In this document: in pieces, positions 20,607 to 31,800 of the stretch | Layout of the letters: every line of letters begins with the position of its first letter | Position numbering within the stretch: position 1 is the stretch's first letter | The notes under the pieces: model-generated | The model's input: the letters and a program-made list of their open reading frames with translations, nothing else | The model's database searches: none | What the model was told of the DNA's origin: nothing | Assembly (NCBI GenBank): GCA_030180135.1 | Contig: CM058239.1 | Span: forward strand, 1-64,000 | DNA from: Orychophragmus violaceus | Taxonomy: Eukaryota; Streptophyta; Magnoliopsida; Brassicales; Brassicaceae | Reading direction: 5' to 3' | Length of the DNA: 64,000 nt | Program-made: the position numbers and the translations under genes

Positions 20607-22287
20607 ATCTGAAATATATAAATAAAAGGTTATTAGTTATATGTTCAAAATGATTAATCTCGTATTAGAGTATAATATGATTAATCATGCATTATATTCA
20701 ATAACATAAGTTACCCTCAATAGAATATAATGATTCCAAGATCCACATATAACCAAGATCAAAGTGGGCCACTGGCCGTCACCCAACCTTAGCTTATATC
20801 GGTAAGCCCTATATCGGCTAATTATATCCGTGATATAACTCTTGGTTGTGAATCTGGGCCCGAGGCCCAATTCACCCTGATGTCTCAAGGCCCGGGACTC
20901 CCGATGGCTTAGTCAAGAAAACCGGACTATACAGTCATGTAATCATTAATGTCTGGGACTCCCAATGACATTTATGAATCACAAACCGTCTTACCCACGC
21001 AAAAGCAGACATCCTCACACTGTAAGGCCATGAATGCAATTGAATGGGCTTTGACAGCTGACATAGTCTGGACAAGACATCCAACGCTTGATATTATTTG
21101 AGGTTCGTAGGTTTATTAAAATCATTCCCAAAATAGAAGATTACTATTTCGGGAAACTTTCTATTTATGGAAACCTACTATTTTTGGAAACTTTCTAAAA
21201 TTGGAAACTTTCTAAAAACGGAAACTTTCTAACTTTAGAAACTTCTTTAAAATCCAAAACCCGCAAATTCAGAAACTTCTATTTAAAGAAACTTTCTAAT
21301 TATAAAATTTCGGAAACTTTAATTTAAAACGACTTTATAATTTTATAAAATAGATTTTAAATTAATCTGAAGAAAGACTCAATTAACTGGCCCAATTGTT
21401 TTAACTTCTTGGCCCGAGGCCCAAGAATTGGTCCATGTCCAAGACATGACCCAATTGTCCAATTAATTGACATAACCGGTCTGGTTCATTAAAACTGGTC
21501 TAACCAAGTTCTAATTACTACGATGACCACAATTGTCAACCGGTTATTTACTAAACCGGAATCTCTCAATTTATTTGGTCCAACCAAATCAAATTAGAAA
21601 TTCCCGGTTTAGGCACTAAATCCAATATTTCTTTCGACATTGGATTTCTTATCCCGGTTTAACCAGATTTAATAAAATTATTAAAATCTGTTTATTAAAC
21701 CAGAACGAATCAATTTTAATTAAATCTTAAACCGAGCATTGAACCGAACCGAATTAGTCACGAACCAAACCGAGTTGGTCGTGACCTAATTTCCAGCCAA
21801 GAACATCTTGTCCAGCCGCTCAGCCGCGAACCGTTCGATCCGAGATCGAGGACGGTCGGGTCGAACCAGCCGGACGTTCGGGACGGGACAGGGACGGAAC
21901 ATACGACCGGATGGACGCTCGCCAGACGGACGGGACGCAGCGCACGGACGGACGCATCGGAATCGGTCGCGATCGCCGTGCGATCACTCGGCCGATCGAC
22001 CGAACCGGTCATCCCGACCGTCCGATCCCGATCGTTCCGATCCCGACCGTTCGCCTTTCGGCCGTGATCACCAACCGGCCAAGCCGGGTCGATCACGCCT
22101 TGGCCAATCAACAAAACCCGAGTCATATAGCTCGGTTTTGTGATTCAAGTGTTTGTTCAGGATTTTAATTCAGTTTCTTATGTGTTTTTCTTATCAGTAA
22201 TGGATTCAAAACACATCTAAACAGAATAAACAACCTAAACAATGAATCTAAAACAAGAAACCTAAGAACCAATGGCTCTGATACCAC
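20607..22287 (-). other. Untranslated leader of element A with primer-binding site
   Basis: The 1.7 kb between LTR and gag has no gene. It holds the primer site (tggtatcagagcc in element sense) beside the LTR; a very CpG-rich stretch at about 21800-22100 rich in gatcgg/ggtcgg phrases, whose long open frames on both strands I treat as composition artefacts; and a run of degenerate ggaaactttcta repeats at about 21150-21330. Confidence 0.75.
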
Positions 22288-22921
22288 TGTTGGAAGTTTT
22301 GGTTGATCCTGATTCAATTCTCATATTGATATCAACCTAAACATGCATTAGATCTAGGTGTTCTTATTTAGAAACATATGATCTCACCTTTTACCTGTTT
22401 GTTTGCAGCGGAATTGATGAACAGGTCAATGATCAGGGAGATACACCGAGAGATGGATCCTTCAAAGGCTCACACACGCAATCACCGGAAACTGGCTGCT
22501 AGACCACAAGGAGGCTGGCGCAGAGAGAGGAGAGAGGCGCGGCTAGGGTTAGGTTGGAAGGAAAAACAGACTCAAGTTTTATTCATAAAACTTGTCTAAT
22601 TCCTTTTGGGCTTTATGGGCCCAAATACCAATCTGATTAAATTCCATTTAATCAGACCCATTAATTCTTCTCTCTTAGTACGACAAATGCCTAGCACTTT
22701 TGTCGTACTTCTGCTAAGCCGTTCCAACATTATTTCCTGCTAGCTTAAGCGTGTGACCCATATGGGATCATACAATAAAGGCAATAAGTCCAAGACTTAT
22801 AGATCATGAGCGGACTCTAGCAAGCCATCATGACCCCCAGCATTGTATGACTTATGTCTGATCACTGACATACTCTTACGTTATAGAGACAGTACAGAGA
22901 TTGCTGGACACAATTCCAACA
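22288..22921 (-). repeat. Element A LTR (5' LTR by element orientation)
   Basis: Begins TGTTGGAAG and ends CCAACA on the forward strand. It lies next to the primer-binding site at 22274-22287 and matches 15140-15773 over its full length. Confidence 0.9.
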
Positions 22922-23500
22922 TAGAGAGCATAAGCCCGATATTTATAGAGGAAAGTCACACAAGAATCTCGGTTTGAAAACGAGATCGAGAGATCGAGAT
23001 GAGGCAGGTAACGTGCACCGCAAAGGAAGGGGAGTTGAGCTCTTGCGCAAGACGTGGTGAAGGTGGTTACAGAGAATTAGTATATTCCCTTATCCCATTC
23101 GAATGAAGAAACCAAACCAATTAGTTTGGTTAAACCACCTAACCACTTATACCAATTAAATTTGGTTTAACAAAATTTTTCCCAAAAAATAATATGCGCA
23201 CGGAGGCCCCTTCGGAGCCAAGACCCAAGCCCAAACCCGGCGACGCGCGCGTGTATGGTCTTTCTATCCTTTCTCTCATACTCCATAGTGTGATCCAAGC
23301 TATTTGAACAGTGACATGAAAATGTCCTTATATATACAAGTGATAAATTTCTCATCTAACTAATGTGGAACATTTTATACACTTCATTCCTCATTAAAAT
23401 ATGCCAACATGTTATGGCTTATATGAGATCATGGCCCAACTTATTTCTCATTCACACATACATATTTTATAAAGCCCAAAAGCTTTATTACATAAAAAAC
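22922..23500 (-). repeat. B-family Copia LTR, second part, reverse orientation
   Basis: Continuation of the LTR broken by element A. In reverse complement it follows the forward B LTR (25373-25985) closely, sharing the phrases gaacattttatacac, ccccttcgg and agctcaactccccttcc. It ends near the LTR's own 5' end. Confidence 0.75.
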
Positions 23501-23559
23501 GCTTACATCCAGAGGAGAGCTTGGCTAGTAATTTGAGCTCGTAATAGGACTCAGATTAT

Positions 23560-23808
23560 CAGTTTCGCATAAGCTCGGTATTTATAGAGGAAAGTCACAC
23601 AAGAATCTCGGTTTGAAAACGAGATCGAGAAATCGAAATTAGGCAGGTAACGTGCACTGCAGAGGAAGGGGAGTTGAGCTCTTGCGCAAGACGTGGTGAA
23701 GGTGGTTACATAGAGTCGGCATATTCCCTTATCCCATTCGAATGAAGAAACCAAACCAATTAGTTTGGTTAAACCACCTAACCGCTTATACCAATTATAT
23801 TTGGTTGT
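23560..23808 (-). repeat. Further B-family LTR fragment, reverse orientation
   Basis: A second partial copy of the same LTR segment, almost identical to 22935-23170. It joins abruptly at about 23808 to pol sequence in the opposite orientation. The join is a rearrangement and not a normal element structure. Confidence 0.7.
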
Positions 23809-23809
23809 G

Positions 23810-24713
23810 TGGGTACCAATTCAGACCCAGTATACATGGTAGAGATTCTGCACGAAGAGTGAGTCTCACCAGGGTTCGAGCAATTGGTGTGTACCCGAGG
23901 GAAGGTATAACCTTATCCCAAGCCCATTATGCTGAAAATATACTTGAGAGGATTAAGGCTTACTCAAAAAGGACAGCAAAAACTCCTGTTGATACTCAAC
24001 TTCACTTGAAGAAAAATTCAGGTGAAGCAGTTTCACAATTGGAGTATGCAAGGGTAATCGGGAGTCTGGTGTACTTAACAAATTGTACTAAACCCTATCT
24101 AGCGCACGCAGTAAATGTACTGAGTCGCTATACCAGTAATCCAGTACATAAACATTGGAAATGTATAACTAGAGTATTGAATTACTTACGTCATACCAAA
24201 GATTATGGTCTGCACTATGTTAAAGAGCCAACTATTTTGGAGGGATATTGCGATGCAAATTGGATATCTGACTCTCAAAACTCGAAGTCCACGAGTGGAT
24301 ACATATTTACACTTGCGGGTGCAGCAGTGTCCTGGAGATATTCCAAGCAAACAATGCAAGCCAGATCCACGATGGAGTCAGAGCTAGTAGCTCTAGACAC
24401 CGCGGAGGCTGAAGAAGAATGGCTTCAGAATTGGCTGGAAGATATCCCAGAGTGGGATAAACCTGTGTCCACTATTCATATGCATTGTGATAGCCAATCA
24501 TCGATATTGCGGTCAAAGAGAACCTTGTATAATGGTAAGAACCGTCATATTAGGAGACGTCATAAATCCATTAGGAACTTTATAACCACTGGTATAATCC
24601 ATGTAGATTATATAAGAACGAATGACAATCTAGCGGATCTTTTTACAAAAGGGTGTCTGCGAGATAAAGTTCTAAAATCATCAATAAGAATGAGTTTGAA
24701 GCCTACGAATTAA
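23810..24713 (+). pseudogene. Copia pol 3' fragment (end of reverse transcriptase plus RNase H), family B
   Basis: The frame reads from the RT/RNase H connection (SQAHYAENIL, ARVIGSLVYLTN, LSRYTSNP) through RNase H (CDANW, STSGYIF, ARSTMESELVAL, CDSQSSI) to a normal Copia C terminus (DNLADLFTKG). Gag, protease, integrase and the YVDD part of RT are missing. It differs clearly from A, C and D, so it belongs to another Copia family. The first codons run across a rearrangement and are not part of the original protein. It is truncated and cannot act alone. Confidence 0.85.
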
Positions 24714-25372
24714 GAGAAAATTTGATAGAAATCCTATTTACGTGACTAGAGATCCTTGGATGTAGGTTCAAAGGGAAAACTAATTCAAATGAAATCGAAC
24801 ACTGGAGGAATTATGTTTTTACCTAGTTCCTTGAATGATAAACAGTGCTACCTGTATGTGAATAAGGATAAGCAATGAATTTTAATGATTCCATCGTTTC
24901 ACAATAGTGGAGTATGACATGATACTTCCGAAAAGAAACTAATGGCAGAATACATAGTGAGTGTGAAATGGGGCCGTTTCTAGGAGAATGAAGGAAAGTC
25001 TATATTCTCCAAGTTCACTCATGAAAACCAGGAATGTTCAAGGCCAAAAAAAAAAAAACAGAGAACAAAGTTCTACGAGAAAATGTCGCTGCGCGATACC
25101 TGTTGTCTCGGTTTACATAAACATTCGGTTGGTTCAAGACATCATGTTCACCTCTCGACCAGTAAACCCGACAGATATTAAAAATGATTGGTTTCAAAGC
25201 TGAAAAATGCTACCTATCAGACACAGTTACATTTTCGCATATACTCTCGAAAGTATGTCTAGTCAAGTCAAGTCAGTGTCTAGTCTAGTCAAGTAAAGTC
25301 AATGTTTAGTATAGGTATTTCGAGTCTGTCGAGTCTTCGTATGTTTAGAGTAATTTCTATTCATGTGGGGAT
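24714..25372 (+). other. Family B untranslated 3' region with polypurine tract
   Basis: Non-coding sequence between the pol stop and the downstream LTR. It ends with catgtggggat directly before the LTR, a plausible polypurine tract for plus-strand priming. No gene. Confidence 0.6.
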
Positions 25373-26275
25373 TGTTGGAACATACTTTTTATGTAATAAA
25401 GCTTTTGGGATTTATAAAATATGTGTGGGTGAATGAGAAATAAGTTGGGTCATGAGCTCATATAAACCATAACATGTTGACATATTTTAATGAGGAATGA
25501 AGTGTATAAAATGTCTCACATTAGTTAGATAGGAAATTTATCACTTGTATATATAAGGACATTTTCATGTCGTTGTTCAAATAGCTTGAATCACACTATG
25601 GAGTGTGAGAGAGAGAGGATGAAAAGACCACACGTGCGCGCCGCCGCCGTGCAGTGTCGAGCCGAGCCGGGCCGGGCTTGGGCTTGGATCTTGGATCTTG
25701 GGTCTTGGTAATAGGCCCCGAAGGGGTCTCCATGCGCGTATTATTCTTTGGAGAAAATTTTGTTAAACCAAATTTAATTGGTATAAGCGGTTAGGTGGTT
25801 TAACCAAACTAATTGGTTTGGTTTCTTCATTCGAATGGGATAAGGGAATATGCCGTTTCTCTGTAACCATCTTCACCATGTCTTGCGCAAGAGCTCAACT
25901 CCCCTTCCTTTGCGGTGCACGTTACCTGCTTCATCTCGATCTCGTTTTCAAACTGAGATTCTTGTGTGACTTTCCTCTATAAATACCGAGCTTATGCAAT
26001 CAAAAACTTATTCACGAGATAATAGTTCCTTCATCTCCTTCTTAAAGTAAGTCTCGAGAGTATATCGTAGTACTTTTGTTTGTTGAAAACGTTTTTTCGA
26101 GTGCTTACGAAATCGTTTCGATATCGGTTTTATCTTGAAATTCGATTATCACGCATAACCATCACACTGCGGGTAATAATTCGAGTTAAGGAAAGAGATT
26201 TCATAATCTTGACTTCGTTCTTCTTTCCTTAACGTTATTCACCCTTCATAGATATCCCAAAATTTGAATCCTACA
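25373..26275 (+). repeat. B-family Copia 3' LTR, forward orientation
   Basis: Starts tgttggaacatac right after the polypurine tract. It is about 900 bases and lies in the same sense as the pol fragment. The reverse-oriented copies at 14869-15139 plus 22922-23500 are its counterparts. The right end is set where similarity to the reverse copy ends and is uncertain by a few tens of bases. Confidence 0.7.
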
Positions 26276-26401
26276 TATTTTTCAGAAAGTAATAAAGTTG
26301 ACAAAAATCCTAATACAAACATGTTAGTAATATTAACTCTATATAGTAAATTAGTAACAAGAAATCTAATGTAATCCAAATCCACATAGATTAATGTTAT
26401 A

Positions 26402-26433
26402 CTAGATTCTGACCCGCGCTAAAGAAGCGCGGG
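26402..26433 (-). other. Helitron 2 3' terminus (hairpin plus CTAG)
   Basis: Eight-bp GC-rich stem with a five-base loop at 26413-26433, a seven-base spacer, then CTAG next to host A/T. In Helitrons this hairpin acts as the replication terminator. Confidence 0.85.
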
Positions 26434-28821
26434 TTTATATTTCTTATTAAATAATTATTTAGCTTTTATTTAAAATTTTATAAAATTAATTGTTTGACTA
26501 TTGATTTAAATCTTTAATAACTGAGTAATATGATGATATAGTGCTAAATGTGAAACAAAATATTTTGTGAAATCGTGTGCTAATTGTGAAACAAAATCTC
26601 GCGGGTCAAATTCGGGGAATTGGGTCTTCTATGGAAATGAGTCTTACATATTGTGAATATTAAATCATTAGAGTTGAAAATTCATTTTTATATATTATTA
26701 TACAATATTTAGAATATTCTTATAAATAGACGTAAAGGTATTTATTTTTTAAAAAATGATTCGAATGTAAGATGGTTATAAAAGCGATGGATAATATAGT
26801 GTGGAATTTTGATACAACCATTTGATTTAATATATAAAATATTTTTAGTAATAGTTAATATTGTTTAATACCAATACATTAATTTTCTTAAATCTTACAA
26901 ATAAAAAAGCTCTATATTAATTATATTAGATTTTATATGATTTATAGTATTAATAACATAATACTTTCAAAATATTAATACACCATTAAAATTCAGGCCC
27001 AAAATTTATTTTTGTAACATTCATTTATTGAAAGTTAATGGCCCATAAGCCCAAACTCTAAACAAACAGATGAATTCTTTGGGGTTTCTTCAGTTTTCTT
27101 CTCTCTGCCGACAAAGGAAAAAAAAAATCGAATCCCTCCTTATCTGAATCAAGAGCGCGATTCTTACCTAAAATTGTCCGATCACAAAAGATCCTCCGAC
27201 AAAACTCAGGTAAGATTCGGTGATTCGTATATTTTACTGTCTGATTTCAATGGATTTAGTCGATTTTGCATAAACAAAATTAGATCTTAGATTTTATCAG
27301 GGTATAAGAAAAATTGCTTTCCTCCGCGATTATGTCAATAACTTGACTTAGAAAACTTCTGTAAAAACTTATTCGATTTCAGATGATGCCTCGATTTTCA
27401 GTTGCTTCGATCTTTAGAATTTTTGTAAACATCTTATATTTTTTTTTGTATTATGTCTTATTGACTGTTCTGTTGATGTGTTACTTATATTTGGTTTTAT
27501 TTTTTCAAAGGGGATCTGTTTCTTAATCGTAACAGAATCAAGGAAAAAAAATTCATCTTCAAGCCATGATTCCAGATAGAAAGGTGATATTGGATGTCTT
27601 TTAATAGTATACAAGACATAAATAATCTATTTTAAACTTGTTCATTCGTATATCTATATAGTGGCGAGGTGAAGGAAAACAGTATTTGAATACAGTTGGT
27701 TTATCAATTATCGGTCTTTAATAGTGTGTTCATATTAAAGGTAAGTAAATTGTTCTTTTAATCTCTGTATCTTTCATTATTGAGAAATTTATAATGGGAA
27801 CTGACAGTTAAAAAAGGATTTGGATTCTATGATTGTCACAGAATGATCTATGTTTTTATTGGAATTGTGATGAGTGTGCTTACAAAAGAATTTTACTCAT
27901 TTGTATAATGATGAATACTATTTTTATTTTGCAGTGTTTATATTTTTGAAATATATATATGCTGAAGACAGCCTGAGTTGTCAACCTTGCACAAAATCAA
28001 GACAGCCTGAGTTGTCAACCTTGCACAAAACCACTGGCATTATAAAAGTAAGGTACTTTATATGTTCTATCTGCAGGATTTGTATGTAAAAAACTAACAG
28101 TTTTTTCGTTTTATCTACTAAAGTTTTCGATTGTATCCGAGATAAAGTTCTAATTTCAAGCTTAATATGTTAGTGAAGAAAAGTAAACCCTTCAATCACC
28201 AGATTTTTTTCAAGACTCGGGACATATCTTCGTGTTTTAAAATCCAGGTTCTCAAACAGCCTCTGATTCATGATTCTTCAATTAGGGCTTATATTATTAA
28301 AACCAAAAAAAAAAATTAAGCTTCAATTTTTACTAATATCTTTCTGCTAATGTATCTGTCTAGGATGTGTTGTCTCTTCATTACACTCATTTATGCAAAC
28401 CTGACAGGGACATATCTCAGCTGTAAACCAGCCTTTACAAAGTAAGTTTACAAATAAATGTTTCAATAGTATAGATTTGTGATAGGAATGAACTGAATAT
28501 CGGTAGTTAGGCAATGGAATTGAATTTTGATATATAAGTGTAGTATAAATAATTAGAAATTGCATGCTTGATTGGTTGCTGTTTATTTTGAACAAAGACT
28601 TTAGTTGTATGTGATATACAATTCTAATAAGCAATAAACTTTGCCAAATTTATTTAAAATCATTTCTAATGAAAACATATAAGATTCCCCAAAAAGTAAG
28701 AAGCTTTAAGTCTTCTTAAGAAAATTATCCTATAATCAAACGAAAATAGAACTATTTGCCTGCAAGCGAATATAACCAAATAAAACTAAAATAATAAGTT
28801 CTTAAGAAACAAATCTAAAAC
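26434..28821. other. Helitron 2 3' non-coding portion with a promoter/5' UTR-like insert
   Basis: AT-rich and without a gene. The part at about 27040-27600 reads like the start of a host gene on the forward strand: a ggcccataagccca motif of site II/TCP type, a pyrimidine-rich leader, a GT intron-like border at about 27209 and a late ATG near 27567. It may be captured host sequence. A 34-bp unit is duplicated in tandem at 27967-28032. Confidence 0.4.
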
Positions 28822-31800
28822 TCAAATATTTTGGAAAATCTCCTTGAATACCACATTCCTAGTTTTCTTCTGAGGCTTTCCGTCCTTGTCCACTATCAAA
28901 ATTTTCAATCCTTTTTTTGAGGTGACTCTAGAAATGGCCACGTAAAGCTGTCCATGTGAGAACACCGGGCGAGGAAGATACAATCCCACTTCTGATAAAG
29001 ACTGGCCTTGACTCTTATTAATTGTCATTGCAAAAGCCACTGCGAGAGGAAGTTGGCGTCTTGTCATCTTAAATGGAAGCCTAGCATCTGATGGGGTTAT
29101 TGATAGTCTAGGAATAAGCACTTTCTGACCAACCTTTTCACCTGTGATAATCCTTGCTCCTATCATAAAATCATACAATTCTGTGATTTGTAATCTTGTT
29201 CCATTCATCAATCCTCCATTTGGATCAATGTTTCTCAACACCATCACAGGACATCCAATCTTCAATCGAAGACTGTGATTTGGTAAACCAGATGTCTTGA
29301 TATTATTCTGGAAATCCGGAGTGAGAGCTTGGTCTTTTAAAGCTTTAATATCTGAAGGATCTATTTTGTCCGAGCTCAAGTATACCCTCTCATCATCTAA
29401 TTAAAACCAAACGGAACATTAAGTAATTATATTAACAATCGTTTATACAAAAAAGTTTTGTAATAGATTATTCACTAACCTTTAATGTTCTCAAGCATAT
29501 GCTCGTTTATCATGTTGACATCCTCATTTGTAGGACAAAGAATTGCTCTCTCTTGATAGAATATTGGATCAGAGTTTTGAAGCTGACCAAAACCCTTTCC
29601 ATACACTTTCTTGCATATGCATTCTATTGGATCATCAACATCTTGAATAAGAAATTCATCTGGAATTGTGATTAAAGCTTCACCATCATTTTCGCCTCCA
29701 ACTCTTCCTTCTCCAACAGCTAAAATCCATTCAGAAAACTCCTTCAGTTCTTTTGCTTCATTGACACTCAGATTATTTGATAATAGCCTCATATTTTTTG
29801 TCAGTCTCAAAACTTTGCAATGCTTCCAAATATACGATGAGTTAAGTGCAGCCATTACAATCTCAGCCCTACCAGCACCTTGAATTACAGGTAGCACTTG
29901 TCTGAAATCACCTCCAAAGACAACAACCTTACCACCAAAAGGCTTCTTATCTTTATTACCAATTATGTCCGATAAACTTCGGTCTAAAGATTCAAAACAA
30001 TATCTGCTCATCATTGGTGCTTCATCCCAAATAATAATGGATGCTTCTTTCACCAAGTTAGCAAGATCTGTCCTAGGTTGCATCGAGCAAGTAGAAAACT
30101 CATCTGGATTTAAAGGTATACCAAACCGTGAATGAGCTGTCCTCCCTCCTGGTAACAAAACCGATGCAATACCACTCGAAGCCACATTCAACACGATTTC
30201 CCCTTTTGATCTAATCGCAGAGGAGAGTAACCTCCAGAGAAATGTTTTCCCTGTTCCACCAAAACCGTAAACAAAGAAAACCCCTCCTGATTTTTCCAAA
30301 ACTGCGCCAGTAATCTGATCGTATATCTTTCTTTGCTCATCTGTGAGTTTTTCAATGTCTCGATCATGGCTTTCTTTCAACTTTTTCTGTCATAATTGCG
30401 CTCATCAATAATCAGAACATTGCTTCTGTCATTAAGGTCTTTGTTTGGCTTAGGCATATCATCAAATATGTCCAACGAAGTTCCATTGCTCTTTAGGATC
30501 TTTTCAATCTCCTGAAGAGCATATTGCTGTTTGTCGTCATCACTTAAACACAATCCTGCAAAATAAACAAATGATGTTTTAAAAAATGTTGAATACGTTT
30601 GAACATGTATTTTAACACTGATAGACTGTAGGAAACGATTTTAAACCTGGTCTATTTAAATGTTTTCGCATGTTGTATTCGATGTCTTCAGCTAGAAACT
30701 CCCATGTATTCTCCCATACAACTTCTGGCTTGGATAAAGTGTCTGACATTAGCATAACAACAAAAACCCGACGCAGGTATGCAGGAGATTCTGAAAAGCT
30801 GCTCCTGATGATATCATCAATATATTCCTGATCATCTTCTAACAATCCTCTAGCATAACATGCATCCTTGTAGCTAGGATACAAAACATCTTTGTATGTT
30901 TTGATGTCTTCAAAACTCTTTGGACCGGTGACAACGTTAAGCAATACGCGTAAATAGTATGCAGCTTCAATCTTCCGTGGTGCATAATTAATTCTTCCAA
31001 TGCTGAATCCTTTTTGTCTGACAAACCATTGTTTCTTGCTCTTATTCCAAATGAAGTACATCGGAATCTGCGCGTATGTATATTTCCTTGCTTCCTTGTT
31101 AACCCTATTCAATTCGAACCACCCCAGAAACATTGTTTTTTCAAGAAGAACATTGCTGGTGATTTTCTCATAAGTGTCATCATCCTTGAACAGAATAATC
31201 TGTTTTCCTGGCAGATGAAAAGATAGTCTCTCAACTGCACATGAACGATAATGTATTGGAAATTTACAAATCCTCCATGCTGCTTCACACGCAGATACAT
31301 ATCTGACCAAAGTATCAAAATAATAAGTTAATGTGGAGAATTAATTAGATGACATAAGACGTAGATACAAATCTATAGGCAAAAACATTACGTATATGAA
31401 AAACGTGCGCTATACAGAAATTCTATAAGCCCTTTTTCACATTTTTAGAAGTATGTAACAAACCTGCAGCTGAAGAAGTCTTTAATCTCGTTTTCTTGAT
31501 TTTCCTCGATCTTATCATTGTTACCATCTGCATTAGAAGTTGATCCTTTGTCCGAAGGCTCAACAGCTATAGTAACACGATCTGGTCCCTTGTTTATGTA
31601 CTTAAATAAGTATTTTATTGATCCAGACTGATTACACCACTCTACATTAATGTGAGCTCTATAGCGTTTGGATAGATCCTTGTTGTAGGGAATGACATAT
31701 CTGTTGTCGAATTTGAATCCATTTTTCTCAACGAAGCAATTTTGCTGGTCACGTCTTCTATAAATAGGAAACCCCTCCTTGTTGATGGTTGTAATGGCAG

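Larger units (their letters stand above)
15140..22921 (-). mobile_element. Intact-looking Ty1/Copia LTR retrotransposon, element A
   Basis: A 7.8-kb element on the reverse strand: 634-bp LTRs at 15140-15773 and 22288-22921, an initiator-tRNA-Met-type primer site at 22274-22287, a long leader, one gag-pol frame (16629-20606) and a purine-rich tract next to the left LTR. The two LTRs appear almost identical by eye, which implies a young insertion. The outermost bases of the left LTR read TT instead of TG. The flanks (tgagt left, tagag right) are not a clean target duplication. It is inserted inside a B-family LTR. Confidence 0.9.

Noticed and set aside
21758..22168. Long arginine/aspartate-rich frames on both strands, with a counterpart at 53523-53923
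   Set aside because: Explained by CpG-rich, repeat-like leader sequence, which suppresses stops on both strands. The frames are not conserved between A and C because of indels.
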